NCBI GenBank assembly: GCA_944380875.1
Contig: CALWJA010000027.1
Location: 1 to 63,299, forward strand
From: an uncultured Clostridia bacterium
Lineage (GTDB): Bacteria > Bacillota > Clostridia > Oscillospirales > Acutalibacteraceae
DNA: 63,299 nt
Direction: 5' to 3'
Part shown: positions 8,791-18,052 of the stretch, one piece after another
How positions within the stretch are numbered: the stretch's first letter is position 1
Layout: the number at the start of each line of letters is the position of its first letter
Made by a program: the position numbers and the translations under genes
Notes under the pieces: model-generated
Told to the model about the DNA's origin: nothing
Seen by the model: only the letters and a program-made list of their open reading frames with translations
Databases searched by the model: none

Positions 8791-9054
8791 TCAGGCGTTA
8801 GAGGCATTCAGCTTACGAACCAGCTGAGACTTCTTCCTGGCAGCAGCATTTTTATGGAGAATACCCTTTGCGGCGGCCTGGTCAATCTTCTTGATGGTCA
8901 CACGAACGGCTTCAGCCTTCTGAGCGTCGTTTTTCACAACGGCAACGTCAGCTTTCTTAAGAGCAGTCTTAAGATCAGATTTGATCGCTTTGTTATATTC
9001 GCTCTTAGCGGCAGTCACCTTAACACGCTTTTTAGCAGACTTAATATTCGGCAT
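8791..9054 (-). CDS. rpsT: 30S ribosomal protein S20
   Basis: An 87-residue, Lys/Ala-rich protein starting [13 protein letters not shown], with the typical S20 pattern ([25 protein letters not shown]). It binds 16S rRNA during small-subunit assembly. RBS AAGGAGG is 7 nt before ATG 9054. It is monocistronic with its own promoter and terminator, divergent from gpr as in other Firmicutes. Confidence 0.97.
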   Translation of the reverse strand: MPNIKSAKKRVKVTAAKSEYNKAIKSDLKTALKKADVAVVKNDAQKAEAVRVTIKKIDQAAAKGILHKNAAARKKSQLVRKLNASNA

Positions 9055-9091
9055 ACTTACACCTCCTTCAAGGTATTGTCACGCGGATTCT

Positions 9092-9120
9092 ATTGTATCA
9101 TTAACCCATGGAAAAAGCAA
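9092..9120 (-). promoter_or_regulatory. Sigma-A promoter of rpsT
   Basis: Reverse strand: TTGCTT, 17-bp spacer, TACAAT, giving a 30-nt leader before rpsT. Confidence 0.75.
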
Positions 9121-9255
9121 GTCTTTTCCCCGAAAAAATTAGAATACAAATGCACATGCCTTCTCTTAAACACAAAGGTGAAGCTAAAAGACAAGGCATA
9201 GGAATTTTCTAAATGGAGGATAGCACAAAAATCAGAAGAAAGGAAGAAAGAAAAA

Positions 9256-10068
9256 ATGTTTGGAAGAACAGACCTGGCTTTGGAATACACCGATGAAAGG
9301 ACGCATACCGTCCAAAAAGAAGGGGACTGCACGGTTACACGTCTGATCCATCAGGGAGAATCCTATATTACCATAGAAGCGCCGGCTTTGTCCGATACGC
9401 CGGGTACAGCCGAGTTGGAAGAGCTGACCGCCAGGGAACTTAAAAAACTTCTCCCGGCAGAAGGCGGCGTGCTGATTGTAGGGGTGGGAAACCGGGATGT
9501 TACGCCGGACGCCTTAGGCCCTCTGATGGCGGAACAGATTTTTCCTACAAGGCATATAAAAGGAGAATGGGCGCGTGTAGCCGGGCTTTCGGGGCTGCGC
9601 TCCGTTTCTGTAATTTCCCCCGGCGTTTTAGGATGCACAGGTATTGAAACGGGGGAGGCGGCTCAGGCCTTATCCGCTTCCTTAAAGCCCTCGGCTGTTA
9701 TAGCGGTGGATGCTCTGGCGGCAAAAAGCCTGAAAAGGTTGGGATGCACGGTGCAGCTTTCCACAGCAGGGCTTTCTCCCGGCCATGGTGTAGGCAACCG
9801 CAGACCGGAGCTGAACAGAAACTCCTTGGGAATTCCTGTTATCTCCCTTGGAATTCCCACCGTGGTGGACGCTTCTCTCCTGGCTTTTGAGCTTCTGGGC
9901 AGGGATGCGGAGCAGGAGGTCTCTCCCAGAGGAGAACCCATGGTGGTGACTCCCCGAGAAATTGACCTGGTAGTTCGAAGAGGAGCGCGGCTTTTGGCTA
10001 TGGCCATAAACCGCGCTTTGAATCCTACCCTGAGCCGGGAAGATTTTTCCCTGCTTGTAGAAAAATAG
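9256..10068 (+). CDS. gpr: Germination protease GPR
   Basis: Aspartic-type protease of the spore that degrades small acid-soluble proteins at germination. Family stretches are present: RTDLALE near the N-terminus (the conserved region around the propeptide cleavage site), VGVGNRDVTPDALGP, the HIKGEW region, and SPGHGVGNRRPELNRNSLGIPVISLGIPTVVDA. At 270 residues it is shorter than the B. subtilis protein; the propeptide before RTDLA is only 3 residues, so pro-enzyme control may differ. Good RBS (GGAAG) before ATG 9256. Followed by spoIIP, the classical order. Confidence 0.94.
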   Translation: MFGRTDLALEYTDERTHTVQKEGDCTVTRLIHQGESYITIEAPALSDTPGTAELEELTARELKKLLPAEGGVLIVGVGNRDVTPDALGPLMAEQIFPTRHIKGEWARVAGLSGLRSVSVISPGVLGCTGIETGEAAQALSASLKPSAVIAVDALAAKSLKRLGCTVQLSTAGLSPGHGVGNRRPELNRNSLGIPVISLGIPTVVDASLLAFELLGRDAEQEVSPRGEPMVVTPREIDLVVRRGARLLAMAINRALNPTLSREDFSLLVEK

Positions 10069-10104
10069 AAAATATCTGCCGGAAGAAAAATTGCAGAACA
10101 AAGG

Positions 10105-10131
10105 ATATTTTCCCCCGGATATGCATAAAGA
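10105..10131 (+). promoter_or_regulatory. Candidate sigma-E promoter of spoIIP
   Basis: ATA, 16-bp spacer, CATAAAGA, about 50 bp before spoIIP. The pattern resembles mother-cell sigma-E promoters (ATA-N16-18-CATAyAnT). spoIIP is sigma-E dependent in B. subtilis. The match at the -10 is partial. Confidence 0.4.
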
Positions 10132-10182
10132 TGGTCAAAAGGGGGTTGAACCGTTTCTTAGTGGATAGGAAAGAGCTGATTT

Positions 10183-11406
10183 ATGCTTTTTTGTATGACT
10201 CAGGAACGGTATATTCCCAATTTAAAAAGGCGGAGTGAAGACGGAATGAGAAAAATTTTTCGGCCGAAAGGGCGTTATCCTATAGAATGGGGGAAAAAGA
10301 AACAGGCTCTTTGCGCTGCCGTTTTATGCGTTCTGTTTGGAGGCGCAGGGGTTTTCTGTGTGGCGGAGCGTGTTTCCGGCGCTGAAGAAGGCGCTATTAT
10401 GGCAGCGGCGGGTTTTGCGCTTCCAGATGGGGCTGTTGGAATTTTAAGCGGGGAAGTTTCCAAGCCGGAAAGCGAATCCTCTTCTTCCTTACCTTCTAAA
10501 GAGACATCTTCTGTTGTGTCCACAGAAAAGGAGGAAACCTCCTCACAGGAACAAAATACTTCCAGCAAATCTTCTGAAGAGTCTTCAGAGTCTTCGGCGC
10601 CTGCCGGTAATGAGACCAATTTGCCAGACGGCGCAGTGGAAGCCTCTATAACGGGATCTATTCAGGAATTGACCATCGCCAATACCGGTGTGCAATTTGA
10701 AAATATATGGGTGCAAAACCGAAATGAGTATCACGATATCGATATTGAAAAGGTATTGGGGGAACAGCCTTCCGTTAAGCCTCTGAAAAACGGGCAGCCG
10801 GAAATTCTTATTTATCATACGCATACCACGGAAGCGTATCAGGGAGTTAGCCGCACACAGGATGAAACCCAAAATATGGTTGCCATAGGAGAAGAAATTA
10901 CGAAAGAACTGGAAGCGGCCGGATATGGGGTTATACATGACACCACATGCCATGATTATCCCAGCTACAATGGTTCCTATAACCGTTCCTATGAAACCAT
11001 TGCCAAAAATTTAGAAAAATATCCCACCATTCAAGTGACCTTGGATATTCACCGGGACGCCTTGGGAGCAGAAACGAAACTCAAACCTACAGCTGTAGTG
11101 GATGGAAAAAAAGCAGCCCAGATTATGATTATTTCCGGCTGTGATGACGACGGTACCCTTGGATTCCCGGACTGGGAATACAATCTGCGGTTTGCCATGC
11201 GTATTCAGAAGGAAATATCCGATTCCTATCCTTCTCTTGCCAGGCCACTGAATTTCTGCGCCAGAAAGTATAACGAACACATGACAAGAGGGTCTCTCCT
11301 GATTGAAATTGGTACAGATATGAATACTTTGGAAGAGGCGAAATATTCCGGCTCACTTTTGGGCAAAAGCTTGGCAAGCGTGCTGGATGATCTGGCAGAA
11401 AAATAA
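10183..11406 (+). CDS. spoIIP: Stage II sporulation protein P (engulfment amidase/endopeptidase)
   Basis: Peptidoglycan hydrolase of the SpoIIDMP engulfment machine in the mother-cell membrane. One membrane helix lies at about residues 40-62 after a basic tail. A Ser/Glu-rich linker (about 95-150) leads to the Amidase_3-like catalytic domain with the family motifs YHTHTTEAY (about 208), TLDIHRDA, and HMTRGSLLIEIGTDMNTLEEA. The 407-residue length is normal. Start ATG 10183 has AGGAAAG; a second start at 10246 (MRKIFRPK, behind GGAG) is equally possible. It directly follows gpr. Confidence 0.95.
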   Translation: MLFCMTQERYIPNLKRRSEDGMRKIFRPKGRYPIEWGKKKQALCAAVLCVLFGGAGVFCVAERVSGAEEGAIMAAAGFALPDGAVGILSGEVSKPESESSSSLPSKETSSVVSTEKEETSSQEQNTSSKSSEESSESSAPAGNETNLPDGAVEASITGSIQELTIANTGVQFENIWVQNRNEYHDIDIEKVLGEQPSVKPLKNGQPEILIYHTHTTEAYQGVSRTQDETQNMVAIGEEITKELEAAGYGVIHDTTCHDYPSYNGSYNRSYETIAKNLEKYPTIQVTLDIHRDALGAETKLKPTAVVDGKKAAQIMIISGCDDDGTLGFPDWEYNLRFAMRIQKEISDSYPSLARPLNFCARKYNEHMTRGSLLIEIGTDMNTLEEAKYSGSLLGKSLASVLDDLAEK

Positions 11407-11426
11407 AAAGAAGACGATACATTTAC

Positions 11427-11448
11427 CGGCGGCCTGAATGGGCCGCCG
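11427..11448 (+). terminator. GC-rich hairpin after spoIIP
   Basis: CGGCGGCC / GGCCGCCG with a 6-nt loop, 20 bp past the spoIIP stop. The T-tract is weak (TCTGCTGTCT). Confidence 0.45.
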
Positions 11449-11535
11449 TCTGCTGTCTATACTAAATTATAATAAATAAAGGGCGGACTGAAAATGAACT
11501 ACTGAAAAATATAGATGTAAAATGAAGAAGGATCG

Positions 11536-11958
11536 GTGGGAATGAAGGAAAAGCAAAGCCAAAGATACGAAACAAGATACTCTCAGCCGGCGGGGAGAAA
11601 AGATGAAAAAACAAAAGAAATTCCCGGTTTGGAAGAAAAACATGTTGCCTGTAAAAATGAGAAAAATCCGAAAAAAACAACAGATTTTTCCTCTAAAAAA
11701 AAGAGAGACAGGCCTTTGCGCGCGGGTAAAGGTCTTTTGGAAGGGAATGTAACATTTGCAAAGGGTTCTGCAAAAATCCAAAACAGGAGAGTGTTTTTTA
11801 CGGCATTTGTGGTCACACTATGCATTCTGAGTTTTGTTATAGGCATCTTACAGGCAGATTATTACTGCCGGCAAACAGGGTTCGGGGATGACAACACACT
11901 GATTCACAGGATTACCGGAAAAAACGGGGACTTGCTTGATTTCTTTCTATCCCTTTGA
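11536..11958 (+). CDS. Small membrane protein with charged cytoplasmic tail
   Basis: 140 residues. A long Lys/Glu-rich hydrophilic N-terminus (1-83) precedes one membrane helix (about 84-106, FFTAFVVTLCILSFVIGIL) and a short outer tail ADYYCRQTGFGDDNTL... It occupies the place of yqxA between spoIIP and lepA in B. subtilis and could be its functional counterpart; I cannot claim sequence homology by eye. GAAGGA lies upstream of ATG 11536, although ATG 11542 is also possible. Function unknown. Confidence 0.55.
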   Translation: MGMKEKQSQRYETRYSQPAGRKDEKTKEIPGLEEKHVACKNEKNPKKTTDFSSKKKRDRPLRAGKGLLEGNVTFAKGSAKIQNRRVFFTAFVVTLCILSFVIGILQADYYCRQTGFGDDNTLIHRITGKNGDLLDFFLSL

Positions 11959-12333
11959 TATACTAAAAAATGGAAAAATCATCTGTGTTTAAGGTGAATA
12001 CAGATTAAAATGTATAGACAGTATATAGGTTGCCGGGAAACCGGAAATAAGAATATTTCTGCTGTAAGGAATAGATAGAAGTTAGAAGTGGATTTTTATA
12101 GGAAGATGGGTTCCTTTGTGGGAAAAGTAAGAGATGTCCTGCATGTTTTTAAATACATTAAGCTGGTAGGGTAAGATTTGAGCTTGGAACCAATTAAAGA
12201 TTTTAGCCCTTTGGTAGATATCTGAGAACAGCCGAAAATTTTTCGTGAATGAAGACAAAAAGTATCAAGCCGTATTTTCTATATGGCTTTTGCACCGTAA
12301 ATCTATACGGGTGGAATAAGGAGTTGCGCGTTT
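11959..12333. other. Intergenic region, no clear content
   Basis: 375 bp, fairly AT-rich. I see no gene, strong promoter or terminator. It ends in an AAGGAG site for the next gene. Confidence 0.4.
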
Positions 12334-13113
12334 ATGACACGTCGGGGAAAAATTGCAGTTATTGGGCTGGCTTTAGCCATGGCGGTATCTTCCGGCTTAT
12401 GGCTGGGCTCGGTCTCCGTGTATGCGGAGCCTGTAGAAACCACAGAATCCGGAGAGACGGAACCTTCGCAGAATTCTGAGCCCTCTGTTCCTAGCTCCAC
12501 GGAACCGGAACCGGAGCCTGAACCAGAACCAGAGCCGGATCCGCCGGAAACACCTTCCTCAACGTCTTCTTCCAGCTCCAAGGTGAGCAGCGCATCTTCA
12601 AAACCGAAACCTCCTGCTTCAAATCCGGATCCCGGCGGAGCAGGGCAGGGCGGTGGTAATTTCAGAACAGAAAATACTGGTTCTACTGCTGGTTCTCAGA
12701 ATAATTCTTCACAGCGCCCAAACAGCAGTAGGGTTTCTTCTGTTTCTTCGTCCGGAGGCTCTTCCTCGTCCTCAAAATCTTCCTCATCCTCCTCGTCGTC
12801 CTCGTCATCTTCTTCAGACGTTTCATCCTCAGAGCCTTCCTCTTCTGGTATCACTCTTCCCAGTGTGGGAGATGTAAGTGTAGCCAGCAACATTACGCCC
12901 GAAGTAGTAGCGGATACTTCCAGAATCAACTGGATAGGGATTTTGTCCTGGGCAGTTATAGGTCTTTTCTTTCTGGTGATCCTGATTGTGCTTTTAAGCA
13001 ATAGGAGACCTCCCAGAGGCGGTTCCGGCCGCAAACGCTACCGCAGCCCATCCAGAAGGAAAAAGGGAAAACGGCTTTTACCCGATGAATATTACCGGCA
13101 TCTGCGGTATTAA
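12334..13113 (+). CDS. Secreted or membrane-anchored Ser-rich protein
   Basis: 259 residues. A signal peptide (residues 1-31, ending VSVYAEP) is followed by an acidic PEPEPEP stretch (about 60-70) and a long Ser-rich region with an almost pure Ser run (about 145-165). A membrane helix (about 200-222, WIGILSWAVIGLFFLVILIVLL) and a very basic Arg/Lys tail come last. The layout is that of an extracellular, flexible stalk anchored by a C-terminal helix, similar to other Clostridia proteins of unknown role. The Ser run uses mixed TCN/AGC codons, so it is selected as protein, not a slipping DNA repeat. RBS AAGGAG before ATG 12334. Own terminator follows. Confidence 0.8.
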   Translation: MTRRGKIAVIGLALAMAVSSGLWLGSVSVYAEPVETTESGETEPSQNSEPSVPSSTEPEPEPEPEPEPDPPETPSSTSSSSSKVSSASSKPKPPASNPDPGGAGQGGGNFRTENTGSTAGSQNNSSQRPNSSRVSSVSSSGGSSSSSKSSSSSSSSSSSSSDVSSSEPSSSGITLPSVGDVSVASNITPEVVADTSRINWIGILSWAVIGLFFLVILIVLLSNRRPPRGGSGRKRYRSPSRRKKGKRLLPDEYYRHLRY

Positions 13114-13190
13114 AATTCCTCTCTTTTAAGAGCGGGAATAGTTTCGGAGATACTGTATGCAGGTATTATGAAATAAAACCGGTTAAAATA

Positions 13191-13230
13191 GGCCTGGCGT
13201 TTACAGGTGTTGTAGGCGCCAGGCCTTTTT
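13191..13230 (+). terminator. Terminator of the Ser-rich protein gene
   Basis: GGCCTGGCG / CGCCAGGCC with a 17-nt loop and TTTTT immediately after. Confidence 0.8.
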
Positions 13231-13262
13231 GCGTGAAAGACTATCCAAAACCATAAAAAATA

Positions 13263-13271
13263 TGGTATACT
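13263..13271 (+). promoter_or_regulatory. Candidate extended -10 promoter of lepA
   Basis: TG-G-TATACT. The -35 is poor, as often with extended -10 promoters. About 110 bp before lepA. Confidence 0.4.
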
Positions 13272-13381
13272 TCTTTTTAAATGGCTTTTCCTGCCGTTCG
13301 AATTTTTTGAAATAGGGAATATATTCGGAATAGGGCAGAGCAAAAGCAATGAACCGAATTCTAAACAGTAGGATGATGGAA

Positions 13382-15190
13382 ATGGCAGTTTCAAGAGATA
13401 AAATACGCAATTTCAGCATTATTGCCCATATCGACCACGGAAAGAGTACATTGGCGGACCGAATTCTGGAACAGACCAGTGCTGTTGCCCTCCGCGATAT
13501 GGAGGATCAGCTTTTGGACAATATGGATCTGGAGCGGGAACGTGGCATCACCATTAAAGCTCACGCCGTTACGCTTGTGTATCACGCCAAAGACGGAGAA
13601 GACTATGTCTTCAACCTGATTGATACTCCCGGTCATGTGGATTTCAACTATGAGGTTTCCCGAAGCCTGGCCGCCTGCGAAGGCGCTGTTCTGGTTGTGG
13701 ACGCTTCTCAGGGAATTGAAGCCCAGACCCTTGCGAATACCTATCTGGCCGTGGACGCGGGGCTGGAAATCGTCCCCGTTATCAACAAGATCGACTTGCC
13801 CAGCGCCGATCCGGAAAAAGTCCGGCGTGAAATAGAAGATGTTATCGGCATACCTGCGGACGACGCTCCGGCTGTATCTGCAAAAGCGGGAATCCATATC
13901 GATCAGGTTATGGAGCAGATCGTGAAGCTGATTCCCCCGCCAGAAGGAGATCCGGAGGCTCCTCTTCAGGCCTTGATTTTTGACTCCTATTACGACGCCT
14001 ATAAGGGCGTTATCGCCCATGTCCGTCTGAAGGACGGCACAGTTCATCCGGGGGATACGATTCGGATGATGAGCACCGGAGCGGAATTTACCGTAACGGA
14101 ATGCGGCTATATGCGCGCTACAAAATTTGAACCGGTTTCCGAGCTTTCCGCTGGGGAAGTAGGATATATTGCTGCTTCCATCAAAGCCGTTAGGGATGCA
14201 ACAGTAGGCGATACCATTACGAGGGCCGATAATCCCGCTTCAAGTCCTCTGCCGGGCTACCGGCCTGTGCAGCCTATGGTGTTCTGCGGTATCTATCCGG
14301 CGGACGGCGCCAAATACCCCGATTTGCGGGAGGCGCTGGAAAAACTCCAGCTGAACGATGCCGCCCTTTCCTTTGAACCGGAAACCTCTGTCGCCCTTGG
14401 CTTCGGTTTCCGCTGCGGTTTCCTGGGCCTTCTGCATATGGAAGTTATTCAGGAACGGCTGGAAAGGGAATACAATCTGGATATTATTACCACCGCACCC
14501 AGCGTTATCTACCGCATTACAAAAACCAGCGGCGAGGTTATCACCATCGATAACCCCACCAACTATCCGGATCCCTCTTTGATCGCCAGTGCCGAAGAGC
14601 CTATGACCAACGCCCATATTTATACCCCAACTGAATATGTGGGGAATATTATGGAGCTTTGTCAGGAGCGCCGGGGCGTGTTTAAGGATATGACGTATAT
14701 TGATTCTGACCGAGTGGATATCCATTACAGGCTGCCCCTTAACGAGATTATTTATGATTTCTTTGACGCTCTGAAATCCCGCACCAGAGGCTATGCCAGC
14801 TTCGATTATGAGCTGGATGGCTACGAAAAGAGCGACCTTGTAAAACTGGACATCATGCTCAATGGTGAGATTGTGGACGCCCTTTCCTTCATTATCCATT
14901 CGGAGAAGGCATATTCCAGAGCCAGAAAGATGGCCGAAAAGCTGAAGGATAAGATTCCGCGTCAGCTTTTTGAAGTGCCTATCCAGGCCTGCATAGGCGG
15001 AAGAATCATCGCGCGGGAAACAGTAAAAGCCCTGCGGAAGGATGTTCTCGCGAAATGTTACGGCGGCGACATTACCCGTAAGAAAAAGCTTCTGGAAAAG
15101 CAGAAGGAAGGCAAAAAGCGTATGCGCCAGCTGGGAACGGTGGAAGTTCCCCAGGAGGCGTTTATGTCCGTGCTGAAGCTGGATGAATAA
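13382..15190 (+). CDS. lepA: Elongation factor 4 (LepA)
   Basis: Ribosome-associated translational GTPase. G1 [10 protein letters not shown]2 [10 protein letters not shown]3 DTPGHVDF, G4 NKIDLP, G5 SAKAG; then EF-G-like domains and the LepA-specific C-terminal region ([15 protein letters not shown]). The frame is open from ATG 13349, but AGGA 8 nt before ATG 13382 and the resulting 602 residues (family ~600) favour this start. A P-loop kinase follows 30 bp downstream. Confidence 0.96.
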   Translation: MAVSRDKIRNFSIIAHIDHGKSTLADRILEQTSAVALRDMEDQLLDNMDLERERGITIKAHAVTLVYHAKDGEDYVFNLIDTPGHVDFNYEVSRSLAACEGAVLVVDASQGIEAQTLANTYLAVDAGLEIVPVINKIDLPSADPEKVRREIEDVIGIPADDAPAVSAKAGIHIDQVMEQIVKLIPPPEGDPEAPLQALIFDSYYDAYKGVIAHVRLKDGTVHPGDTIRMMSTGAEFTVTECGYMRATKFEPVSELSAGEVGYIAASIKAVRDATVGDTITRADNPASSPLPGYRPVQPMVFCGIYPADGAKYPDLREALEKLQLNDAALSFEPETSVALGFGFRCGFLGLLHMEVIQERLEREYNLDIITTAPSVIYRITKTSGEVITIDNPTNYPDPSLIASAEEPMTNAHIYTPTEYVGNIMELCQERRGVFKDMTYIDSDRVDIHYRLPLNEIIYDFFDALKSRTRGYASFDYELDGYEKSDLVKLDIMLNGEIVDALSFIIHSEKAYSRARKMAEKLKDKIPRQLFEVPIQACIGGRIIARETVKALRKDVLAKCYGGDITRKKKLLEKQKEGKKRMRQLGTVEVPQEAFMSVLKLDE

Positions 15191-15220
15191 ATTTTGGCTG
15201 CTCTAAAAGGGGGAAGCAGT

Positions 15221-15685
15221 GTGGCTGTTCTGCATGTAATGGTAGGTCTTCCCTGCGCAGGGAAAACTACGGAAGCCAAACGGCTGGAAAAGGAATGCGG
15301 GGCCCTGCGGCTTACGCCGGATGAGTGGCAGATCCGCCTTTTTGGGCAGGATGCGCAGGACCCTGCCCACGACCTGCGCCATGATACAATAGAAAAAATT
15401 ATGTGGGATGTGGCAGCACGAACCCTTTCCCTAGGGGTGGACGTGATTTTGGATTTCGGTTTGTGGGCAAGGGAGGAACGAGAAGATTTCCGCCGCAGAG
15501 CCCATGCTTTGGGAGCAGGGTTCCGGATGCACTATATGGAAGCTTCTGAAGAAGAACTGCTGCGCCGGTTGGCTTCACGGAATGCAAATACGCCTCCCGG
15601 ATCTTTCGTCATTGAGGAGTCGGAAATGCGAAAATATATGGAAATTTTCCAGCCACCCAAAGAGGACGAGCTTTTGTGGGAATAA
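15221..15685 (+). CDS. AAA/zeta-toxin-like P-loop kinase
   Basis: 154 residues. Walker A GLPCAGKTT near the N-terminus, then RLTPDEW, the helix RHDTIEKIMWDVAARTLSLG, Walker-B-like VILDFGLWAREERE, and a LID-like RRLASRNA. This is the pattern of the AAA_33 family of small nucleotide- or aminoglycoside-kinase-like enzymes; the substrate is unknown. GTG 15221 is chosen because GGGGG lies 7 nt upstream; a TTG 27 bp earlier lacks a site. It lies between lepA and a membrane protein and is probably co-transcribed with lepA. Confidence 0.75.
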   Translation: MAVLHVMVGLPCAGKTTEAKRLEKECGALRLTPDEWQIRLFGQDAQDPAHDLRHDTIEKIMWDVAARTLSLGVDVILDFGLWAREEREDFRRRAHALGAGFRMHYMEASEEELLRRLASRNANTPPGSFVIEESEMRKYMEIFQPPKEDELLWE

Positions 15686-15702
15686 GAAAGGCGGGAACTT
15701 TT

Positions 15703-16272
15703 ATGCCTAAAGAGCCAGTTCATGCAAAAAATTCCTATTTTCTCCGTTGGATATTATTTACTGTTTTGGGTTTCATCGTAGCAGGGATAGGCGGCTATGG
15801 ACTATATGAGGAGACACGTAAGACAGAAATGCCGTTTTCTTGGCTTGTTATGAATTGCGGAAAAGGAATTTGGGGAGCGCTGGCATTTGTTGGGGCTGCC
15901 GCATTGATTCTTGCAGTGTTTTGCCTTATTTTCCGAAAAAAGGTGCAGAAGCATTGCAGGGGCAGAATAAGTGGCATCTCGGCCGCTATCAGCGCTATGG
16001 GAAGCGCAGGTTTATACTGCATACTCATTTGGTTTTCTATAGTTGCTTTCGGAGAAATGCAAAACTATCCGGTAGCTTATCCTGCAAGCATTTTGGGCGG
16101 GACTATTTGTTTTTTCCTCTGCATAGCGCTGCTGTTTTGGTATGTTCGTGAACGGCAGAAACGATTTTCTCTGGTTGGAGTACTGCTCGATATACTCTTA
16201 TGTGTCCTGCTGTTTGTTCCGATGTTTTTAGTATGGAATTTCCTGTCTAATCTGGTTCAGCCTCTATTTTGA
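15703..16272 (+). CDS. Membrane protein with about five helices
   Basis: 189 residues with hydrophobic segments at about 18-38, 55-80, 95-118, 128-150 and 160-182, and short basic loops. ATG 15703 follows GGCGGG and lies 17 bp after the kinase stop; an earlier in-frame start would overlap the kinase. No motif or family recognised. Possibly part of the lepA-kinase transcript. Confidence 0.7.
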   Translation: MPKEPVHAKNSYFLRWILFTVLGFIVAGIGGYGLYEETRKTEMPFSWLVMNCGKGIWGALAFVGAAALILAVFCLIFRKKVQKHCRGRISGISAAISAMGSAGLYCILIWFSIVAFGEMQNYPVAYPASILGGTICFFLCIALLFWYVRERQKRFSLVGVLLDILLCVLLFVPMFLVWNFLSNLVQPLF

Positions 16273-16308
16273 TGTGCCTTTCCGTTTGGCTGTTTTCTGT
16301 TTCTTAAA

Positions 16309-16343
16309 GTTGCAAAGCCGCTGTTTTTCCGGGGCTTTGCAAC
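16309..16343 (+). terminator. Hairpin between the membrane protein gene and hemW
   Basis: GTTGCAAAGCC / GGCTTTGCAAC, 11-bp perfect stem, followed by TGTTGTTGTATTT. Probable terminator or processing hairpin. Confidence 0.55.
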
Positions 16344-16411
16344 TGTTGTTGTATTTAGATGATTGTTTAAAACCGGTTTTCAGGAAAAGATTCTGCCGAA
16401 AGGAGCTTTTT

Positions 16412-17548
16412 ATGATCGGCCTGTATCTGCATATCCCTTTCTGCGACGGCAAGTGCCCCTACTGTGACTTTTATTCCATGGCCGGCAGCGACTCCCTGAA
16501 GGAAGAATATACCCGCCGCCTGGAAAGCCTTTTGACAGAGTGGGAAGGAAAACTGCGGGAAAAGGAGGGCTCCTATAAGGCGGATACCCTATATTTCGGA
16601 GGGGGCACTCCCAACCTTCTGGGAGCTTCCCGACTGGCCCGTCTCATAGAAAACGCTCAAAAAGGGTTCCTTCTGGAAAATGCGGAGATCACTTTGGAGG
16701 CTAATCCCACCTCCCGGCTGGACGCTTTTTTTGAAGAAATGGCTGCGGCAGGGGCCAACCGCCTTTCTCTGGGTCTTCAGTCTGCCCACGAAGAAGAGCT
16801 GCGGCTTCTCGGCAGGCGCCACACGGCCCGGCAGGCCGCAGAGGCTGTGGAAGCTGCCCGACGCGCAGGATTCCGCAATATTTCCCTGGATCTTATGATG
16901 GGACTTCCCGGCCAGAACTGGGAGATGCTCCAGGAAAGCATCCGGTTCTGTGCTTCCCTGGAAGTGGAGCATATTTCTGCATACCTTTTGAAAATTGAAC
17001 CCGGAACCCCGTTTTGGCAGAAGAAATCTTCTCTTAACCTGCCTGATGAAGAGGAAATCTGTCATCTTTATCTTTCTGCCTGCGAGGAATTGGAAAAGCT
17101 GGGTTATTTTCAATATGAGATTTCCAATTTTGCAAGGCCCGGATTTGAGGGGCGCCACAACCTGAAATACTGGCGGTGTGAGGAATATCTGGGATTGGGT
17201 CCAGCGGCCCATTCCTATTTAGGCGGTAAACGTTTCTATTATCCCCGGGATCTGGAAGGGTTCCTGGCAGGAAACCTTCCTGTGGAGGACGGCCCCGGGG
17301 GATCCCCCGAAGAATTCTGTATGCTGGCTCTGCGCCTGAGGGAAGGGCTTTCCGAAGAGATATTTCGAAACCGGTATGAAGAAGAAGGCGTCTTTCTTCC
17401 GGAAAGATTCTGGAAAGAAGCTTCCCTTTTGGAGAAGGCAGGATTTTGCCGTATCGAAGGGGAAGAAGGAAAACGAGTTCTCTCCCTTACGCCCAGAGGA
17501 TTTCTTGTTTCCAATTCCGTTATTCTGGAACTTACGGAAAGAATCTAA
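16412..17548 (+). CDS. hemW: Radical SAM heme chaperone HemW
   Basis: 378 residues. Radical-SAM cluster motif CX3CX2C at Cys11, Cys15, Cys18 (PFCDGKCPYC), then YFGGGTPNLL, ITLEANPT, RLSLGLQSAHEEELRLLGRRH and the C-terminal HemW region (NLKYWRCEEYLGLGPAAHSY). HemW proteins, often misnamed coproporphyrinogen oxidase, bind heme and are thought to deliver it to enzymes. The frame extends upstream, but AAAGGAG before ATG 16412 and the motif position fix the start. Lies after lepA as in B. subtilis. Confidence 0.93.
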   Translation: MIGLYLHIPFCDGKCPYCDFYSMAGSDSLKEEYTRRLESLLTEWEGKLREKEGSYKADTLYFGGGTPNLLGASRLARLIENAQKGFLLENAEITLEANPTSRLDAFFEEMAAAGANRLSLGLQSAHEEELRLLGRRHTARQAAEAVEAARRAGFRNISLDLMMGLPGQNWEMLQESIRFCASLEVEHISAYLLKIEPGTPFWQKKSSLNLPDEEEICHLYLSACEELEKLGYFQYEISNFARPGFEGRHNLKYWRCEEYLGLGPAAHSYLGGKRFYYPRDLEGFLAGNLPVEDGPGGSPEEFCMLALRLREGLSEEIFRNRYEEEGVFLPERFWKEASLLEKAGFCRIEGEEGKRVLSLTPRGFLVSNSVILELTERI

Positions 17549-18052
17549 CAAAGTAAATCCTGCGTGGAAATAGAAAAGTGAAACGGAAATCATAAAAAGT
17601 CTAAATACATTAAAAATTTTTGACTCGCGCTGATCGGCTGTTAAAGCTGCAGAAGCGCGGGCCTTTGGCTTTCTACGGATCAGATTTCTTCCGGTGGAGG
17701 CTCAGCAGTTTGCCGTATAAGTGTCTGCTGCGGATAGGGCATGCGGAAAAGTAAGGGGGATTTGCCAAAAGCAACCCGTTTTCGGAAATGAACGATTTTA
17801 TATATCTTATCGTTCTTCTAATATAAATTTTTTATAGAACTATAACCTTTAATTTTACGATATTTTAATGTTTTTAAGTTTTAATAAGAAAAAACAATGC
17901 TGACTTAAATTTTATACTTAAATATGTCCCGCATGGATCCTGTGGGGAAGATGATGTATTCTCTGGGAATTTCCATGCGGGGTATTTTATACTTCTATAT
18001 GTGGGAACCGGAAGAGATTTTTCCGGAGAAAGGCACGAAAGGCGGGAAACGG
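17549..18052. other. Long AT-rich leader region of the ABC exporter
   Basis: 504 bp without a convincing gene. The first part holds GC-rich imperfect hairpins. Next comes an inverted repeat GAACGAT-N12-ATCGTTC (17790-17815), then a very AT-rich stretch (about 17800-17925) likely to carry the promoter, and a large hairpin (17928-17981). The ATPase frame is open back to 17924, but the RBS supports a start at 18053. No known riboswitch recognised. Confidence 0.45.
17928..17981 (+). promoter_or_regulatory. Large inverted repeat in the exporter leader
   Basis: CCCGCATGGA and its exact complement TCCATGCGGG, 34-nt loop, followed by GTATTTTATAC. Between the presumed promoter and the start codon it could act as an attenuator or a protein-binding hairpin. 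Confidence 0.45.

Noticed and set aside
12249-12479. 76-codon forward frame before the Ser-rich gene
   Set aside because: Overlaps the true gene in another frame and has no RBS.
12730-12860. Serine-codon run as a microsatellite
   Set aside because: Codons are mixed (TCT, TCC, TCG, TCA, AGC), so it is conserved as protein sequence, not a slippage tract.
17924-18052. N-terminal extension of the exporter ATPase
   Set aside because: It would lie within the large inverted repeat; the ABC domain starts properly at ATG 18053 with an RBS.
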